This document shows, in pieces, positions 25,610 through 34,637 of a DNA stretch of 64,000 nucleotides. The stretch is from Firmicutes bacterium AF25-13AC (GTDB taxonomy: Bacteria; Bacillota; Clostridia; Lachnospirales; Lachnospiraceae). A model generated the notes under the pieces. That model was not told where the DNA came from. It saw nothing but the letters and a program-made list of their open reading frames with translations, and searched no databases. The position numbers were made by a program, and so were the translations under genes. The first letter of the stretch is position 1. Each line of letters opens with the position of its first letter. The stretch covers positions 111,709 through 175,708 of the forward strand of contig QUFP01000001.1 of assembly GCA_003478935.1 (NCBI GenBank), given 5' to 3'.

Positions 25610-28600
25610 CTATATTTCGTTATCTACTTTCACGAGTTTTCCCATGACAAGGAAGCGTCCTGTGCCGCCCGGCGTACAGGTAGAAAGGGTCAGTACCTTA
25701 TCGCTGCAGGTCACAGTCACATCACTTTCCACCGCAGAACGTTCCTTCATAGCTGTAAGCCAGGTAGTATAAGCACCGTCATCCTTCCAGGAAAGCTGCC
25801 AGGGAGAAGTTTCACTGCCGGATTCTTCCGGCTTTGCTGCAAAAGCCGCAAAGATCTCCATGACATAACCCCCCTTCGGAGTAACGAGATACATCTGCCT
25901 GTGAGCATCAAAGTAACTTTGTTCATCGTACCGGTTCAGCAGCGCAAACATGGAACCATCCCGCATATTATGACCATAAATGATCGTATTGCGGTCTGAA
26001 AAATCTGCCTGGTTTTCATAATCGGCAAACAGGCAGCCAACCTTGTTATAGGTTCCGTCATAAAGATGGTTCAGGTAATATTCGTTGTTGTCGGTCTGCG
26101 TTACCGGATAATTGAGCACCGTATCAGGAAGGGAAAGCCATCCGATGATGTCCGGTCCATTTTCACGGAGCGTTTCAAAGTCTACCGAAGGCAGGACAAT
26201 ATCGGTATCGTCCCGTTTTGGTTCTGTCGGATCGGGTGCCGACTCCGGGGAAGCTGTCTGCTCCGGCACTTCCACATATCCGGCAAGATCTCGATAGGCA
26301 TCTTTACTCTCAGCATACTGGTTCAAGTCACGGAACACCAAAAAACCGCTGCCAAGAGCCACCAGAACGCAGAGTGAAAGGACAGAAACCCCGACAGCCG
26401 TTCTTTTCAGGGAAGTCCTGCTGTATTTTCCCTTTTTGAAATAATACACAGCAAATACGCTGCCGCCGATCAGTGCGGCTGCCAGCAGTCCGCCATACAG
26501 GAAAATATACGGATCATCCCCGGTCTGCGGTACCGGCTTTTGAGGGGGGGAAGGATTGGAGGGAACAGAAGGCTTTTCCGGGTTCTTTGGGTTATCCGGC
26601 TTTTCCGGTTTTTCATTAAAGAACTGGACCGTAGATGTCTGATCTGCCTTGATCTCCACCGTAGCGGCATCAGGAATGATGTAATCCTTGCTTGCCCGGT
26701 TTGCAACTTCTGTTACGGTATAAATACCGACACGAAGGCCCTTAACTTCAATCACGCCGGATTTTGGAGTGGTGAATGTCTCGCAGTAGGAGCCGTCCGC
26801 ACTCTTAACCTCGATGGCAAAACCATCTTTGCGCCCGTCGCTGGAATCCTTTGTGATCTTTAAGTTGCCGCGGTAAGCCTCATTGGTAAATCCGTGCCCG
26901 GCTTCTCCATTTTCCACAACTGCGACCTGTCCATCTTCTGTGATGGAAAAATAGTAAGCGTTTGAGTCAGGCTGATAGCCCTCCGGCGCTTTGCTTTCTT
27001 TGATAAAGTAGCCGCCAGCCAGAAGGTTTTCCGCCGTATGATAGCCTGCATCGGTTTCTTTCAGCGTACCGATCTTTTGATCGTCAGGATCATATTCCTG
27101 GTTGGCGTTGGAATCCGCATACAGGTCGAACACTGCACCGGGCAGGAAGCGCAGGAAAGAATTCTTGTCTTTCTTATCCTCCTTTTCCACAGGGGACGGT
27201 TCCTCCACAGCTTCGGTTTTAGTTACCTGCACACTGCCGCGGATCAGGGTGTTTTCCACACGGATCTCGATATGCTGTCCGTCTGCACCGATATATACAT
27301 GGTGCTGCTGCGGGCTTACCGTATAAAGGTCAGGGGCAGAGATCTCCTTGACGATCCAGTGTCCGTAAGGAATGTTCTCAAAGGAAAAACTGCCGTCTTT
27401 TCCGGTAATAGCAGTAAGCAGCGCATTTTCTTCAGTAAATTCTTCGGTATCAGGTCTAAACAGACCCATGAGCGCACCGGCAAGCGTGACATCCTCGCCG
27501 CCTTCCGGGTTTTCCCCGACTTTTACACCGTCTACACGCCCACGGAGAAGTTCATTGGAAACAGCCTCGCCTTCATTGACAAGGATCTGTACCAGGGCGG
27601 TTTCCTGACCAGCATACTCAAAGACAACCGGATATTCCTGATCCGAAAGGATATAGGCGCCGTTGGTTGTGCGTTCCTTGACATAATAGCTGCCAAAAGG
27701 CAGGTCGGAAGCGAAGGAAGCGCTGTAACCGCCGGATTCCTCAGACGAAACAGAGACCACTTCCAGAAGTCCACCTGCCGGGATTACGCTGCCATCTGCC
27801 GCCGTCAGGTCTGCGGAAGCATAAAGTCCAAAGGAAATATCCTTATATTCCTCGTTCATGCCAAGACCGAACAGGTCATCGGTCTCCATTGCCTTGAAAA
27901 GTGTGACATCCACTTTCTGGCGTTCGTCATAAAGACCGGCCGCTGTCTGTGTAACCTCTACGGTCTCACCCGCATAGGTCAGTTCCACATATTCCGGTTG
28001 AGGATTCAACACACAGCCGGAAGGCGCCTGACGTTCCTCCAGACGATAACGGCCAAGATAGAGAGACCCGCTTTTCGCTGTGCCGTCCTCGCCGGTCGTA
28101 AGTGTTTCCACAACCGTATCTTTTTCTGCCCGCAAGGTACCGTCACCGGTATAAATATCTTCATCTGCGATCACATCATAGACCGCTCCAGGAAGTCCGG
28201 CAACCTCATATACCGGTTGGTACAGTCCGTCGTTTTCCTGGACAGAAGCAAATACTTCTCCGGTCTTTGTGATGGTAAGCTGACCTTTCTGCGGCATATT
28301 GTACTGAGTGACCGTCACAACCGCCTCGCTGCCGTCAATGGTAAACGGTACCGGCTGATCGGAAAGCACATAGCCATAAGGGGCAGCCACCTCATAAAGT
28401 TCATAATCCCCGGCGGCCAAAGGCTCCGGCAGCATCAGCCAGCCCTCGTCAGAAACATAGAAGGTATCCAGTGTTTCCGGGTTCGGATAGTAGACGGTCT
28501 GGGTGATAAATTCCCCGGTGGAAAGATCCTTGATCTGAAAACCGGTTCCGGTCACAGGGATAATCTTTCCGGTCTCTGCGTCACATTTTTCAACTTTCAG

Positions 28601-30520
28601 ACGGGCTGTGATGGTGCGGTTGTTCAGGATATAGCTGTAAGTCTTTCCGTCAGAGGAAATGAATACCGTAAAGTCCGGGACAAAGGCTTTGCCTTCCTCG
28701 CCTGCGATCTGATGGACCGTATAATGCCCATAAGGAAGCGGTTTACTAGAAGCAAAACCATCCGCATCCGTGGTAAGAAGGTCACGTTCACTTTCCTTTG
28801 CCGCGTCATAGCTTCCGGCTGCCTTTAAGTAAACTTCAAAGACTGCGCCTGCTTCCGGGCGTTCGATGATACCGGCATTGGGATCGTCGGTATTTTCGCC
28901 CTCAGGCACATCCGGGTCCAGGTCATCGGTGTGCTTGACAAGCTGGATATTTCCGTAAATAACCGTTTCCGTCACCTGATTTTCTGTGGTATTGAGTTCC
29001 ACTTCATACAGGGAAGGGGATGCACCCACTTCATAAATGGTTTCATTCAGAAGATACCCGGTGCTCGGTTCGATTTCCCGGATCGTCCAGCCATCCCCGC
29101 ATACATAATAGCGGGTCATAAAGCTGCCATCCGGCCCGGTAGTATAAGTGTCGATCAGTTCGCCATCACGGAAGATCCCATAGGTCGCTCCTGCAAGCGT
29201 GGCATCCCCCTGGGCATTTCCGGTGTCAGCATCACTCTTTACCACATGGACACGGAACTTCTTCAGGATATTGCTGAAATGTACCGAAGAAGTCTGCCCG
29301 CTTTCAATGGTCACGTACTGTGCGGAAGGGGTCACATAGCGATCCACCGGAAGTTCTTTTACCAGATAGGTTCCCGGCAGGAGCTTCTTTTCAATCTGGC
29401 CGTTTTCTCCGGTCGTAACTTCCTCATTGACTTCATTTCCCAAAATGTCCGTACCGGAGATATGGAAGGTGATACCGGAAACAATGCCGTCCTCACTGGT
29501 CTTGACAAGTTTTGCGGTACCGTAAGTTTCCGTTTTGATCTTTACAAAGAAGGAAACCGGATCGCTGGCGCCGGTCATCATGGTCTGGTAGCCTGGTCTG
29601 CCCCAGATCAGCATGTCGTTTGCCACCGGGATATTCTTTCGGAATTCAAACAGCACCGGGTCCATCATCATCTGCCTGCTGGTAAAGGTGTATTCATTTC
29701 CGTTTCTTGTCACAGAAACGCCGCTGCCTTTCAAAGCCTCCAGATCGATCTTCAAGTTGTTGGTATCTGTGACCGTCAGGGTATAGACCTTTTTTTCTAC
29801 ATCCCATTTCAGTTCCAGTTCCGGTGCTTCGCTTTTCTTAGAAGAAGTAAAGGAAGGTACTGTGGAATGGGAAGCGACCTGTGCAAGAATCCAGTCATAG
29901 GCTTTTTCTGCCGGTCGTCCGGCGATCACGCTGAAATACTGGTCGGCGTCTGCGTGGCCGTTTCCGTGGCGGCTGTACGGATCGCTTCTAAGTTGCTGCT
30001 GGTATTCCCAAAGGATGATCTGGGTTGCCATCTTATAGTCATCCTCGTTGATTCCGGAAACAGGGAGCGCCGCACCGGGTTTCCAGCCATAGATCGCAGT
30101 CAGGGTGATCCCCCTCCTTGCCTCGGCAGGAAGCAGGTTCAGGTATTGGCTGTTGGTCCCGCTTTCCGAAACATAGGTATTTTCCGAAGTATGGTAAGGA
30201 ATCCCGCTCTCCACACAGTAAACCTGGTGGCTGATCCCGTCAGAATCCGTCAGCATATAGTGCCGGTAAGCATTGCCCCCGGAACTGGTGTGTACATCGA
30301 TGGTTCCGTCTGCATGGTAGGCAAGATAGGTGTAAGGCGCCGGGGCACGGTAGTGGTTCCCATCAGAGCCCACATACTCGTCGCCCAGCCAGGAGCTTGC
30401 CGTCTGTCCGACAGACATGGCAAAAGCCTGAGCCGGAAGAAGCCCCAAAATGCTTGCCATACAAAGCAAAAACGCCAACAGCTTGCGAAAGCCGCGGCGT
30501 CTGGTTATGATATGTTCCAT
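25610..30520 (-). CDS. Thioester-domain SpaA/Cna-B adhesin fused to a class B sortase
   Basis: A 1636-residue surface protein. Residues 1-34 are a signal peptide. Residues ~60-215 look like a thioester domain, with Cys102 in VYCVES and TQIILWEYQ downstream. About ten Cna-B/SpaA beta-sandwich modules follow, then a Pro-rich stalk, a VPQTGDDP sorting-like motif near 1330 and a transmembrane helix. Instead of stopping, the frame continues into a second helix and a class B sortase domain: His in YGHNM, Cys in LSTCTPG, Arg in GRFLVMGKL. Related ICEs usually encode these as two genes. Covalent adhesion to the mating partner or to host surfaces is inferred. The ATG has GTGAGGA upstream. Confidence 0.88.
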   Translation of the reverse strand: MEHIITRRRGFRKLLAFLLCMASILGLLPAQAFAMSVGQTASSWLGDEYVGSDGNHYRAPAPYTYLAYHADGTIDVHTSSGGNAYRHYMLTDSDGISHQVYCVESGIPYHTSENTYVSESGTNSQYLNLLPAEARRGITLTAIYGWKPGAALPVSGINEDDYKMATQIILWEYQQQLRSDPYSRHGNGHADADQYFSVIAGRPAEKAYDWILAQVASHSTVPSFTSSKKSEAPELELKWDVEKKVYTLTVTDTNNLKIDLEALKGSGVSVTRNGNEYTFTSRQMMMDPVLFEFRKNIPVANDMLIWGRPGYQTMMTGASDPVSFFVKIKTETYGTAKLVKTSEDGIVSGITFHISGTDILGNEVNEEVTTGENGQIEKKLLPGTYLVKELPVDRYVTPSAQYVTIESGQTSSVHFSNILKKFRVHVVKSDADTGNAQGDATLAGATYGIFRDGELIDTYTTGPDGSFMTRYYVCGDGWTIREIEPSTGYLLNETIYEVGASPSLYEVELNTTENQVTETVIYGNIQLVKHTDDLDPDVPEGENTDDPNAGIIERPEAGAVFEVYLKAAGSYDAAKESERDLLTTDADGFASSKPLPYGHYTVHQIAGEEGKAFVPDFTVFISSDGKTYSYILNNRTITARLKVEKCDAETGKIIPVTGTGFQIKDLSTGEFITQTVYYPNPETLDTFYVSDEGWLMLPEPLAAGDYELYEVAAPYGYVLSDQPVPFTIDGSEAVVTVTQYNMPQKGQLTITKTGEVFASVQENDGLYQPVYEVAGLPGAVYDVIADEDIYTGDGTLRAEKDTVVETLTTGEDGTAKSGSLYLGRYRLEERQAPSGCVLNPQPEYVELTYAGETVEVTQTAAGLYDERQKVDVTLFKAMETDDLFGLGMNEEYKDISFGLYASADLTAADGSVIPAGGLLEVVSVSSEESGGYSASFASDLPFGSYYVKERTTNGAYILSDQEYPVVFEYAGQETALVQILVNEGEAVSNELLRGRVDGVKVGENPEGGEDVTLAGALMGLFRPDTEEFTEENALLTAITGKDGSFSFENIPYGHWIVKEISAPDLYTVSPQQHHVYIGADGQHIEIRVENTLIRGSVQVTKTEAVEEPSPVEKEDKKDKNSFLRFLPGAVFDLYADSNANQEYDPDDQKIGTLKETDAGYHTAENLLAGGYFIKESKAPEGYQPDSNAYYFSITEDGQVAVVENGEAGHGFTNEAYRGNLKITKDSSDGRKDGFAIEVKSADGSYCETFTTPKSGVIEVKGLRVGIYTVTEVANRASKDYIIPDAATVEIKADQTSTVQFFNEKPEKPDNPKNPEKPSVPSNPSPPQKPVPQTGDDPYIFLYGGLLAAALIGGSVFAVYYFKKGKYSRTSLKRTAVGVSVLSLCVLVALGSGFLVFRDLNQYAESKDAYRDLAGYVEVPEQTASPESAPDPTEPKRDDTDIVLPSVDFETLRENGPDIIGWLSLPDTVLNYPVTQTDNNEYYLNHLYDGTYNKVGCLFADYENQADFSDRNTIIYGHNMRDGSMFALLNRYDEQSYFDAHRQMYLVTPKGGYVMEIFAAFAAKPEESGSETSPWQLSWKDDGAYTTWLTAMKERSAVESDVTVTCSDKVLTLSTCTPGGTGRFLVMGKLVKVDNEI

Positions 30521-30559
30521 GAAAAAATCCTCACTTTCATAAAATCTAAAAGGACAGCC

Positions 30560-31672
30560 TTATTTGCTGTCCTTGTCGTCAAAATCATCCTCGGAAAGAT
30601 ATTCCGGTTCCCCGTATGCCTCATCCGGGTCAAAGCCTTCGCCATAACCGTCATCCTCAAATTCCGCATCGTCCTCGGCCTGCTGTTTCGGACGCACGAT
30701 TTTTACATAGTAACCGATCCCGCCGACCGCAAGTAAGGCAGCAAGGATAAACAGGATCGTGCCGACGCTGCCGGTTTCTTTCTTCGGCTTTTCCGGTTCT
30801 GCCGGTTTTTCAGTTTCCGCCGGCTTTTCTTTTCCTTTGCAGCCATTTAAGTCATTTTTGCAGACCGGACAGCCGGTATTAACCTTTCCTGCCTCACATT
30901 TTTCTGTGCAGTTGCAGCTTTCTTCCTGGGGAATCATGCTCATGCTGCCATTGTTCTTTTCTGCAAGCGCCATCAGGTCGGACTCTGTGACGCCGTTTAA
31001 AAAGTAGACATTGTTATCTTCCCGTTTCCCGTCGATCACCAGATAAAAGACATTGCCCGCGTCCGTAGTGATGGTGTAAAACTGCTTTTCCCCATCCGTA
31101 CCGCTGATGTTGTCCTGTACCGTTCCGGTGCCTTCCGGGGTAAATGCACCTTCCGGGATCGCAGAAGTATTTTCCTGCTGTCCGGTACTGTTATCTGAAC
31201 CGGAAGAATTTCCGCCGCCGGAAGGGGTTGCAGCGTTTGAGCCGGAAGGTTTTTCTTCCTTAGGCGGTTTTGTCTGTGTACCGGACGGACTCTGGGGTGC
31301 TGCCGTAGCAGGTTTCTTTTCAGGAGCCGGTTCTTTGTAATACGGATTATCCAGCTTTACCACATCAGAACGGTTGCCGGCATAATCTTTTGCGTATATG
31401 CTTACCTGTTTTTCTGTTCCGGCATAATCTTTCAGTGCGACCGACGCTTTCCCGTCGGTGAGGGAGTTGATACGGTTTTCATCAACAAAGACCGCCTCCA
31501 CGCCGGATAGATCGTCACTGCTTTCTATTTTCAGGGCATCGCCCTCCATGGAAGCAGTCAGCGTTGGCGGTGTGGTGTCTTTGGAACCGCCGGCATGAGC
31601 CGTTACAGGTAATGCGCTGACACTTACAAGAAGCGTAAGCGCCAGCAGCAGGGAAAGTTTTTTAAGCCTCAT
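30560..31672 (-). CDS. CD1107-like mobile element protein (DUF4366)
   Basis: A 370-residue exported, membrane-anchored protein: a signal peptide (LSLLLALTLLVSVSALPVTAHA), an Ig-like segment, a Ser/Gly/Pro-rich linker, a DUF4366 domain (FYTITTDAGNVFYLVIDG), a cysteine cluster (CNCTEKC, CPVC), a transmembrane helix and an acidic cytoplasmic tail. It is a standard ICE surface component. The second ATG (31670-31672) is preferred because AGGAGG lies about 7 bases upstream; the first abuts it. Confidence 0.88.
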   Translation of the reverse strand: MRLKKLSLLLALTLLVSVSALPVTAHAGGSKDTTPPTLTASMEGDALKIESSDDLSGVEAVFVDENRINSLTDGKASVALKDYAGTEKQVSIYAKDYAGNRSDVVKLDNPYYKEPAPEKKPATAAPQSPSGTQTKPPKEEKPSGSNAATPSGGGNSSGSDNSTGQQENTSAIPEGAFTPEGTGTVQDNISGTDGEKQFYTITTDAGNVFYLVIDGKREDNNVYFLNGVTESDLMALAEKNNGSMSMIPQEESCNCTEKCEAGKVNTGCPVCKNDLNGCKGKEKPAETEKPAEPEKPKKETGSVGTILFILAALLAVGGIGYYVKIVRPKQQAEDDAEFEDDGYGEGFDPDEAYGEPEYLSEDDFDDKDSK

Positions 31673-31907
31673 GCACATCCTCCTTCTCCTGCGGTAAAAC
31701 AGTTTCCGAAGGGGCTGCCTGCTGTGATTTCAAAAAATCCGCAAGCTGCTGGGGCGTCAGTTTGAAACTGCGCGCCACCGCTACATAATCGGTATTTTCC
31801 AGCTCTGTTTTTTGTTCCTCCAGCTTATGGAGCTTTGCCTGCATTTCCGCAATCTTTGTTTTGGTCTTTTCAATTTCCTTTTCCAGTTTTTCAATTTTAG
31901 GATTCAA
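31662..31907 (-). CDS. DUF4315 coiled-coil protein
   Basis: An 81-residue protein, almost wholly a heptad coiled coil in its first half (IEKLEKEIEKTKTKIAEM), then YVAVARSFKLTPQQLADFLK, the DUF4315 signature. It starts at a TTG 7 bases after GGAGG. It overlaps the CD1107-like start and follows the CD1108-like gene by 18 bases, the normal order in clostridial ICEs. Likely a structural or assembly factor of the mating apparatus. Confidence 0.85.
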   Translation of the reverse strand: MNPKIEKLEKEIEKTKTKIAEMQAKLHKLEEQKTELENTDYVAVARSFKLTPQQLADFLKSQQAAPSETVLPQEKEDVHEA

Positions 31908-31925
31908 TTTATTACCTCCAATCTG

Positions 31926-34604
31926 TTAAGGCAGACGCCCAAATGTATAAAAATGCTGCTGCCAGTAGCTTGTATTGATGTTTGCATAAGAAATCGGGTC
32001 TCCACAGTGGATCATCATTCCATTTCCCACATAGATCCCTACATGGCTTGCGCCGTTGGTGTTGTAGGTTCCCTGGAAGAAGATCAGGTCGCCCGGTTTT
32101 GCATCCGCACTTGATACCGGCGTACATACACCTAAAAGACCATCCGCGGTCAGCCTTCCGAAATTCCAGCCAACGCCGCAGTTGTTGATCACCCAGGACA
32201 CATAGCCGGAACAGTCAAAGGAAGTGGAAGGGCTTGCGCCTCCCCATACATACGGATAGCCAAGATATTTTTCCGCCTCGGCCATCATTGCGGCAAACTG
32301 TTCATCCGCAAGGGCTTCCGGTGGAATGTCATAATCGAAGTAGTTTCCTGTGCCGCCTGAACCAACTTCCGGCAGGTGCCGTTCGCTGGTATCGCCGGTA
32401 TCGGCAAAATACAGGGGATTCAAATACTGGCCGTCAACCAGGACTTCTAAGTGCAGGTGGGCCCCGGTAGAATTTCCGGTATTCCCGACCTTTGCGATCA
32501 CATCCCCGGCTTTGACCTCCTGCCCGGCAGAAACAAGGATCTGGGAACAGTGCCCGTATTTGGTCGTCAGGGTATGTCCTTCGTATGCCTCGCCTTCAAT
32601 AGCGACACACAAGCCATAACCGCCGGCATTTCCCGCAAGGGTGACCGTTCCGTCATGCCCGGCAAGGATCTCTGTGCCCTCCGGCATCCCGATGTCCACA
32701 CCGGTGTGATAGTTCTTTTCCCCACTGATGGGATGTACCCGGTAGCCGTAATAACTGGTCACATAAGGGAGCCAGTTGGTGCCAAAGACATTTTTGACAT
32801 ACTGGCGGTTTCCTTTTGTCTGCAGCAGGATCTCGCAGATCTCTTTCTGGTCTGCGTTCATCCGGGAAACGACCAGGTTTTCCAGAGGTATAACCGTGAG
32901 CTTGACATTTAAGATGCGCCATTCATAAGGCACTTCCTCCTGGGTTTCTTCCCCGGTTTCCGGATCAACGGAAGTTTCGGTGCGGTAACGGATCTCGGTT
33001 TCTTCTGAAAAGGACAGGGTATATTGTTCCTGGAAAAGCTGCCGCAGCACGCTTTCCACTTCATCGTAAGTAAATCCCTGATAAGCAGAAGTCAGATACC
33101 CCATCAGCACATACGGGTCATGCTCGATTGCGCCCAGGTTATACCGGTATTCGTCATAGCCGGGGCGGTCTGATTCCACCCGGTCTATTTCCATTTGCAG
33201 ATCCGTTTCCCATTCGGTATAGGTAAGCTCCGCCTGGTTGATGTCCTGATCATCTGCAAGATAGGTAGAAGCAGCCAGACTTCCCAAACCGCCGGTCCCG
33301 ATATTGGAGAACGTGGAAAACAGGGATGTGATCAGGAAAATTACCAAAAGGAGAAGCAGGAGGACAAGGCAGATTACAGGGTGCCGTTTGACCGCATGGA
33401 CAATACCGACGCTGACCCTCTCTGTTGCGACTGCGGCATTTTTTGCCTGTTTCCCGGCTTCACGGGCAGCCTTGGCATACTGCCTTTTCAGTTTTTGTTT
33501 CTGCCATATCCGGGCAATCGCATGTTTCTTCAGCTCCGGGTGGTCGCTAAGAGCCTGCCGGTAAGCAAGTCTTGCGTTTGCTTTTGCTGATTTTTGCTGT
33601 AATTTCGCTGCCTTTCGGTAGGGGGCAGTTTTATGCCGGTGATATGCCGTGCGAAGCCCTGCCTCGCCCACAAGTTCAGAGCGGTGGGCTGCCTTGATGC
33701 CCACATTTTCATCCTCTGCCTCATAAATCTTTTTATGAGCGTAACCAATGGCAGTATTGGCGCCCGCCTTGACCGGACGCAGGGGTACAGGTCCTTTTAC
33801 ATGGACCTTTTGGGATTTGACCTCCTTTTCAAATTTTAAGTGTTTTTTGGCTTTTCCGGTCTCCGGGTCGGAAACCGTCTCCATGCGCAGTTTCTTCCGG
33901 GCAGGTAGACGATTTTGCGCCTGCTCTGCTTTTTGTGCAGTCCGTTCCGCCTTCCGTCTTGCATGGGTGAGCTTTTTATCCTTTGTCTCCGGCGGTAGTT
34001 CATCCGCAGTAAATTCCAGCTTGGATGTTTTCGGCGGTTCGCTATCCATACCCTTTTCCTTCTGCGCTGCCTGTTCCTCCGCCTGTGCCGCTTCCTGAAA
34101 ACGCTGCTGATATTTGTTCCCATGCTGGTGTGTTCGGTAACGGTGTTCCTGACCGGATCTGTCTGTGCTGTCCGGTGTGGCTGAGCCTTCGGAAGAAGGA
34201 GCATATTTTCCGGTATCATGGTCTGTCACATCCTCTGTTACAAAAGAACGCCTGGAAGCCTCCTGCCGGAAATTGCTTCGCACGTTGTCCTGTATCGGGG
34301 GCGCTGTCCTGGTAGCATCCGGTGTCTCAAAGTGTTCCGAAAAACCATCCAAAGCGGTTGCATACGCTTCGCCCTGTTCCAGCAAGGACGCCGGTGTTTC
34401 CGGTGACAGATGGGAAAATTCCGTCTGTACAGGGATGTCCTGCCTGTGTGTCTTGCCGTTGACAGAAGAAGGGGTGTCCCGTGCCCTGCGCAGGTCAAAA
34501 TCCTGTTCGGTCTGCCTGGCTGCCGGTTGATCCTCCCCGTGGGAATCACGCACCGGCATCCGGGTATCTTTGCGCTTCCTTTGAAATTCCCTGTCGTGTG
34601 CCAT
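31926..34604 (-). CDS. CD1108-like conjugative peptidoglycan hydrolase (M23 plus NlpC/P60)
   Basis: An 892-residue type II membrane protein that opens the cell wall for the secretion channel, the role of VirB1. A long basic, disordered cytoplasmic part is followed by a transmembrane helix near residue 418, a VirB8-like stalk, an M23/LytM domain (YYGYRVHPISG, YHTGVDIGMP, HLHLEV) and a C-terminal NlpC/P60 domain with catalytic Cys in FDCSGYVSW and His in ASHVGIYVG. The ATG at 34602-34604 has GGAGGTG upstream. Confidence 0.92.
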   Translation of the reverse strand: MAHDREFQRKRKDTRMPVRDSHGEDQPAARQTEQDFDLRRARDTPSSVNGKTHRQDIPVQTEFSHLSPETPASLLEQGEAYATALDGFSEHFETPDATRTAPPIQDNVRSNFRQEASRRSFVTEDVTDHDTGKYAPSSEGSATPDSTDRSGQEHRYRTHQHGNKYQQRFQEAAQAEEQAAQKEKGMDSEPPKTSKLEFTADELPPETKDKKLTHARRKAERTAQKAEQAQNRLPARKKLRMETVSDPETGKAKKHLKFEKEVKSQKVHVKGPVPLRPVKAGANTAIGYAHKKIYEAEDENVGIKAAHRSELVGEAGLRTAYHRHKTAPYRKAAKLQQKSAKANARLAYRQALSDHPELKKHAIARIWQKQKLKRQYAKAAREAGKQAKNAAVATERVSVGIVHAVKRHPVICLVLLLLLLVIFLITSLFSTFSNIGTGGLGSLAASTYLADDQDINQAELTYTEWETDLQMEIDRVESDRPGYDEYRYNLGAIEHDPYVLMGYLTSAYQGFTYDEVESVLRQLFQEQYTLSFSEETEIRYRTETSVDPETGEETQEEVPYEWRILNVKLTVIPLENLVVSRMNADQKEICEILLQTKGNRQYVKNVFGTNWLPYVTSYYGYRVHPISGEKNYHTGVDIGMPEGTEILAGHDGTVTLAGNAGGYGLCVAIEGEAYEGHTLTTKYGHCSQILVSAGQEVKAGDVIAKVGNTGNSTGAHLHLEVLVDGQYLNPLYFADTGDTSERHLPEVGSGGTGNYFDYDIPPEALADEQFAAMMAEAEKYLGYPYVWGGASPSTSFDCSGYVSWVINNCGVGWNFGRLTADGLLGVCTPVSSADAKPGDLIFFQGTYNTNGASHVGIYVGNGMMIHCGDPISYANINTSYWQQHFYTFGRLP

Positions 34605-34637
34605 TGTTCTCACCTCCGATCCATTTTAATTTTTGTC

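Noticed and set aside
27038-30736. Long plus-strand open frames of about 600 codons opposite the adhesin-sortase gene
   Set aside because: They mirror the codon pattern of the minus-strand gene, have no ribosome sites or recognisable domains, and are antisense shadows.
32451-32912. Plus-strand open frame of 153 codons within the CD1108-like gene
   Set aside because: It is antisense to the conserved M23 domain and has no coding features of its own.
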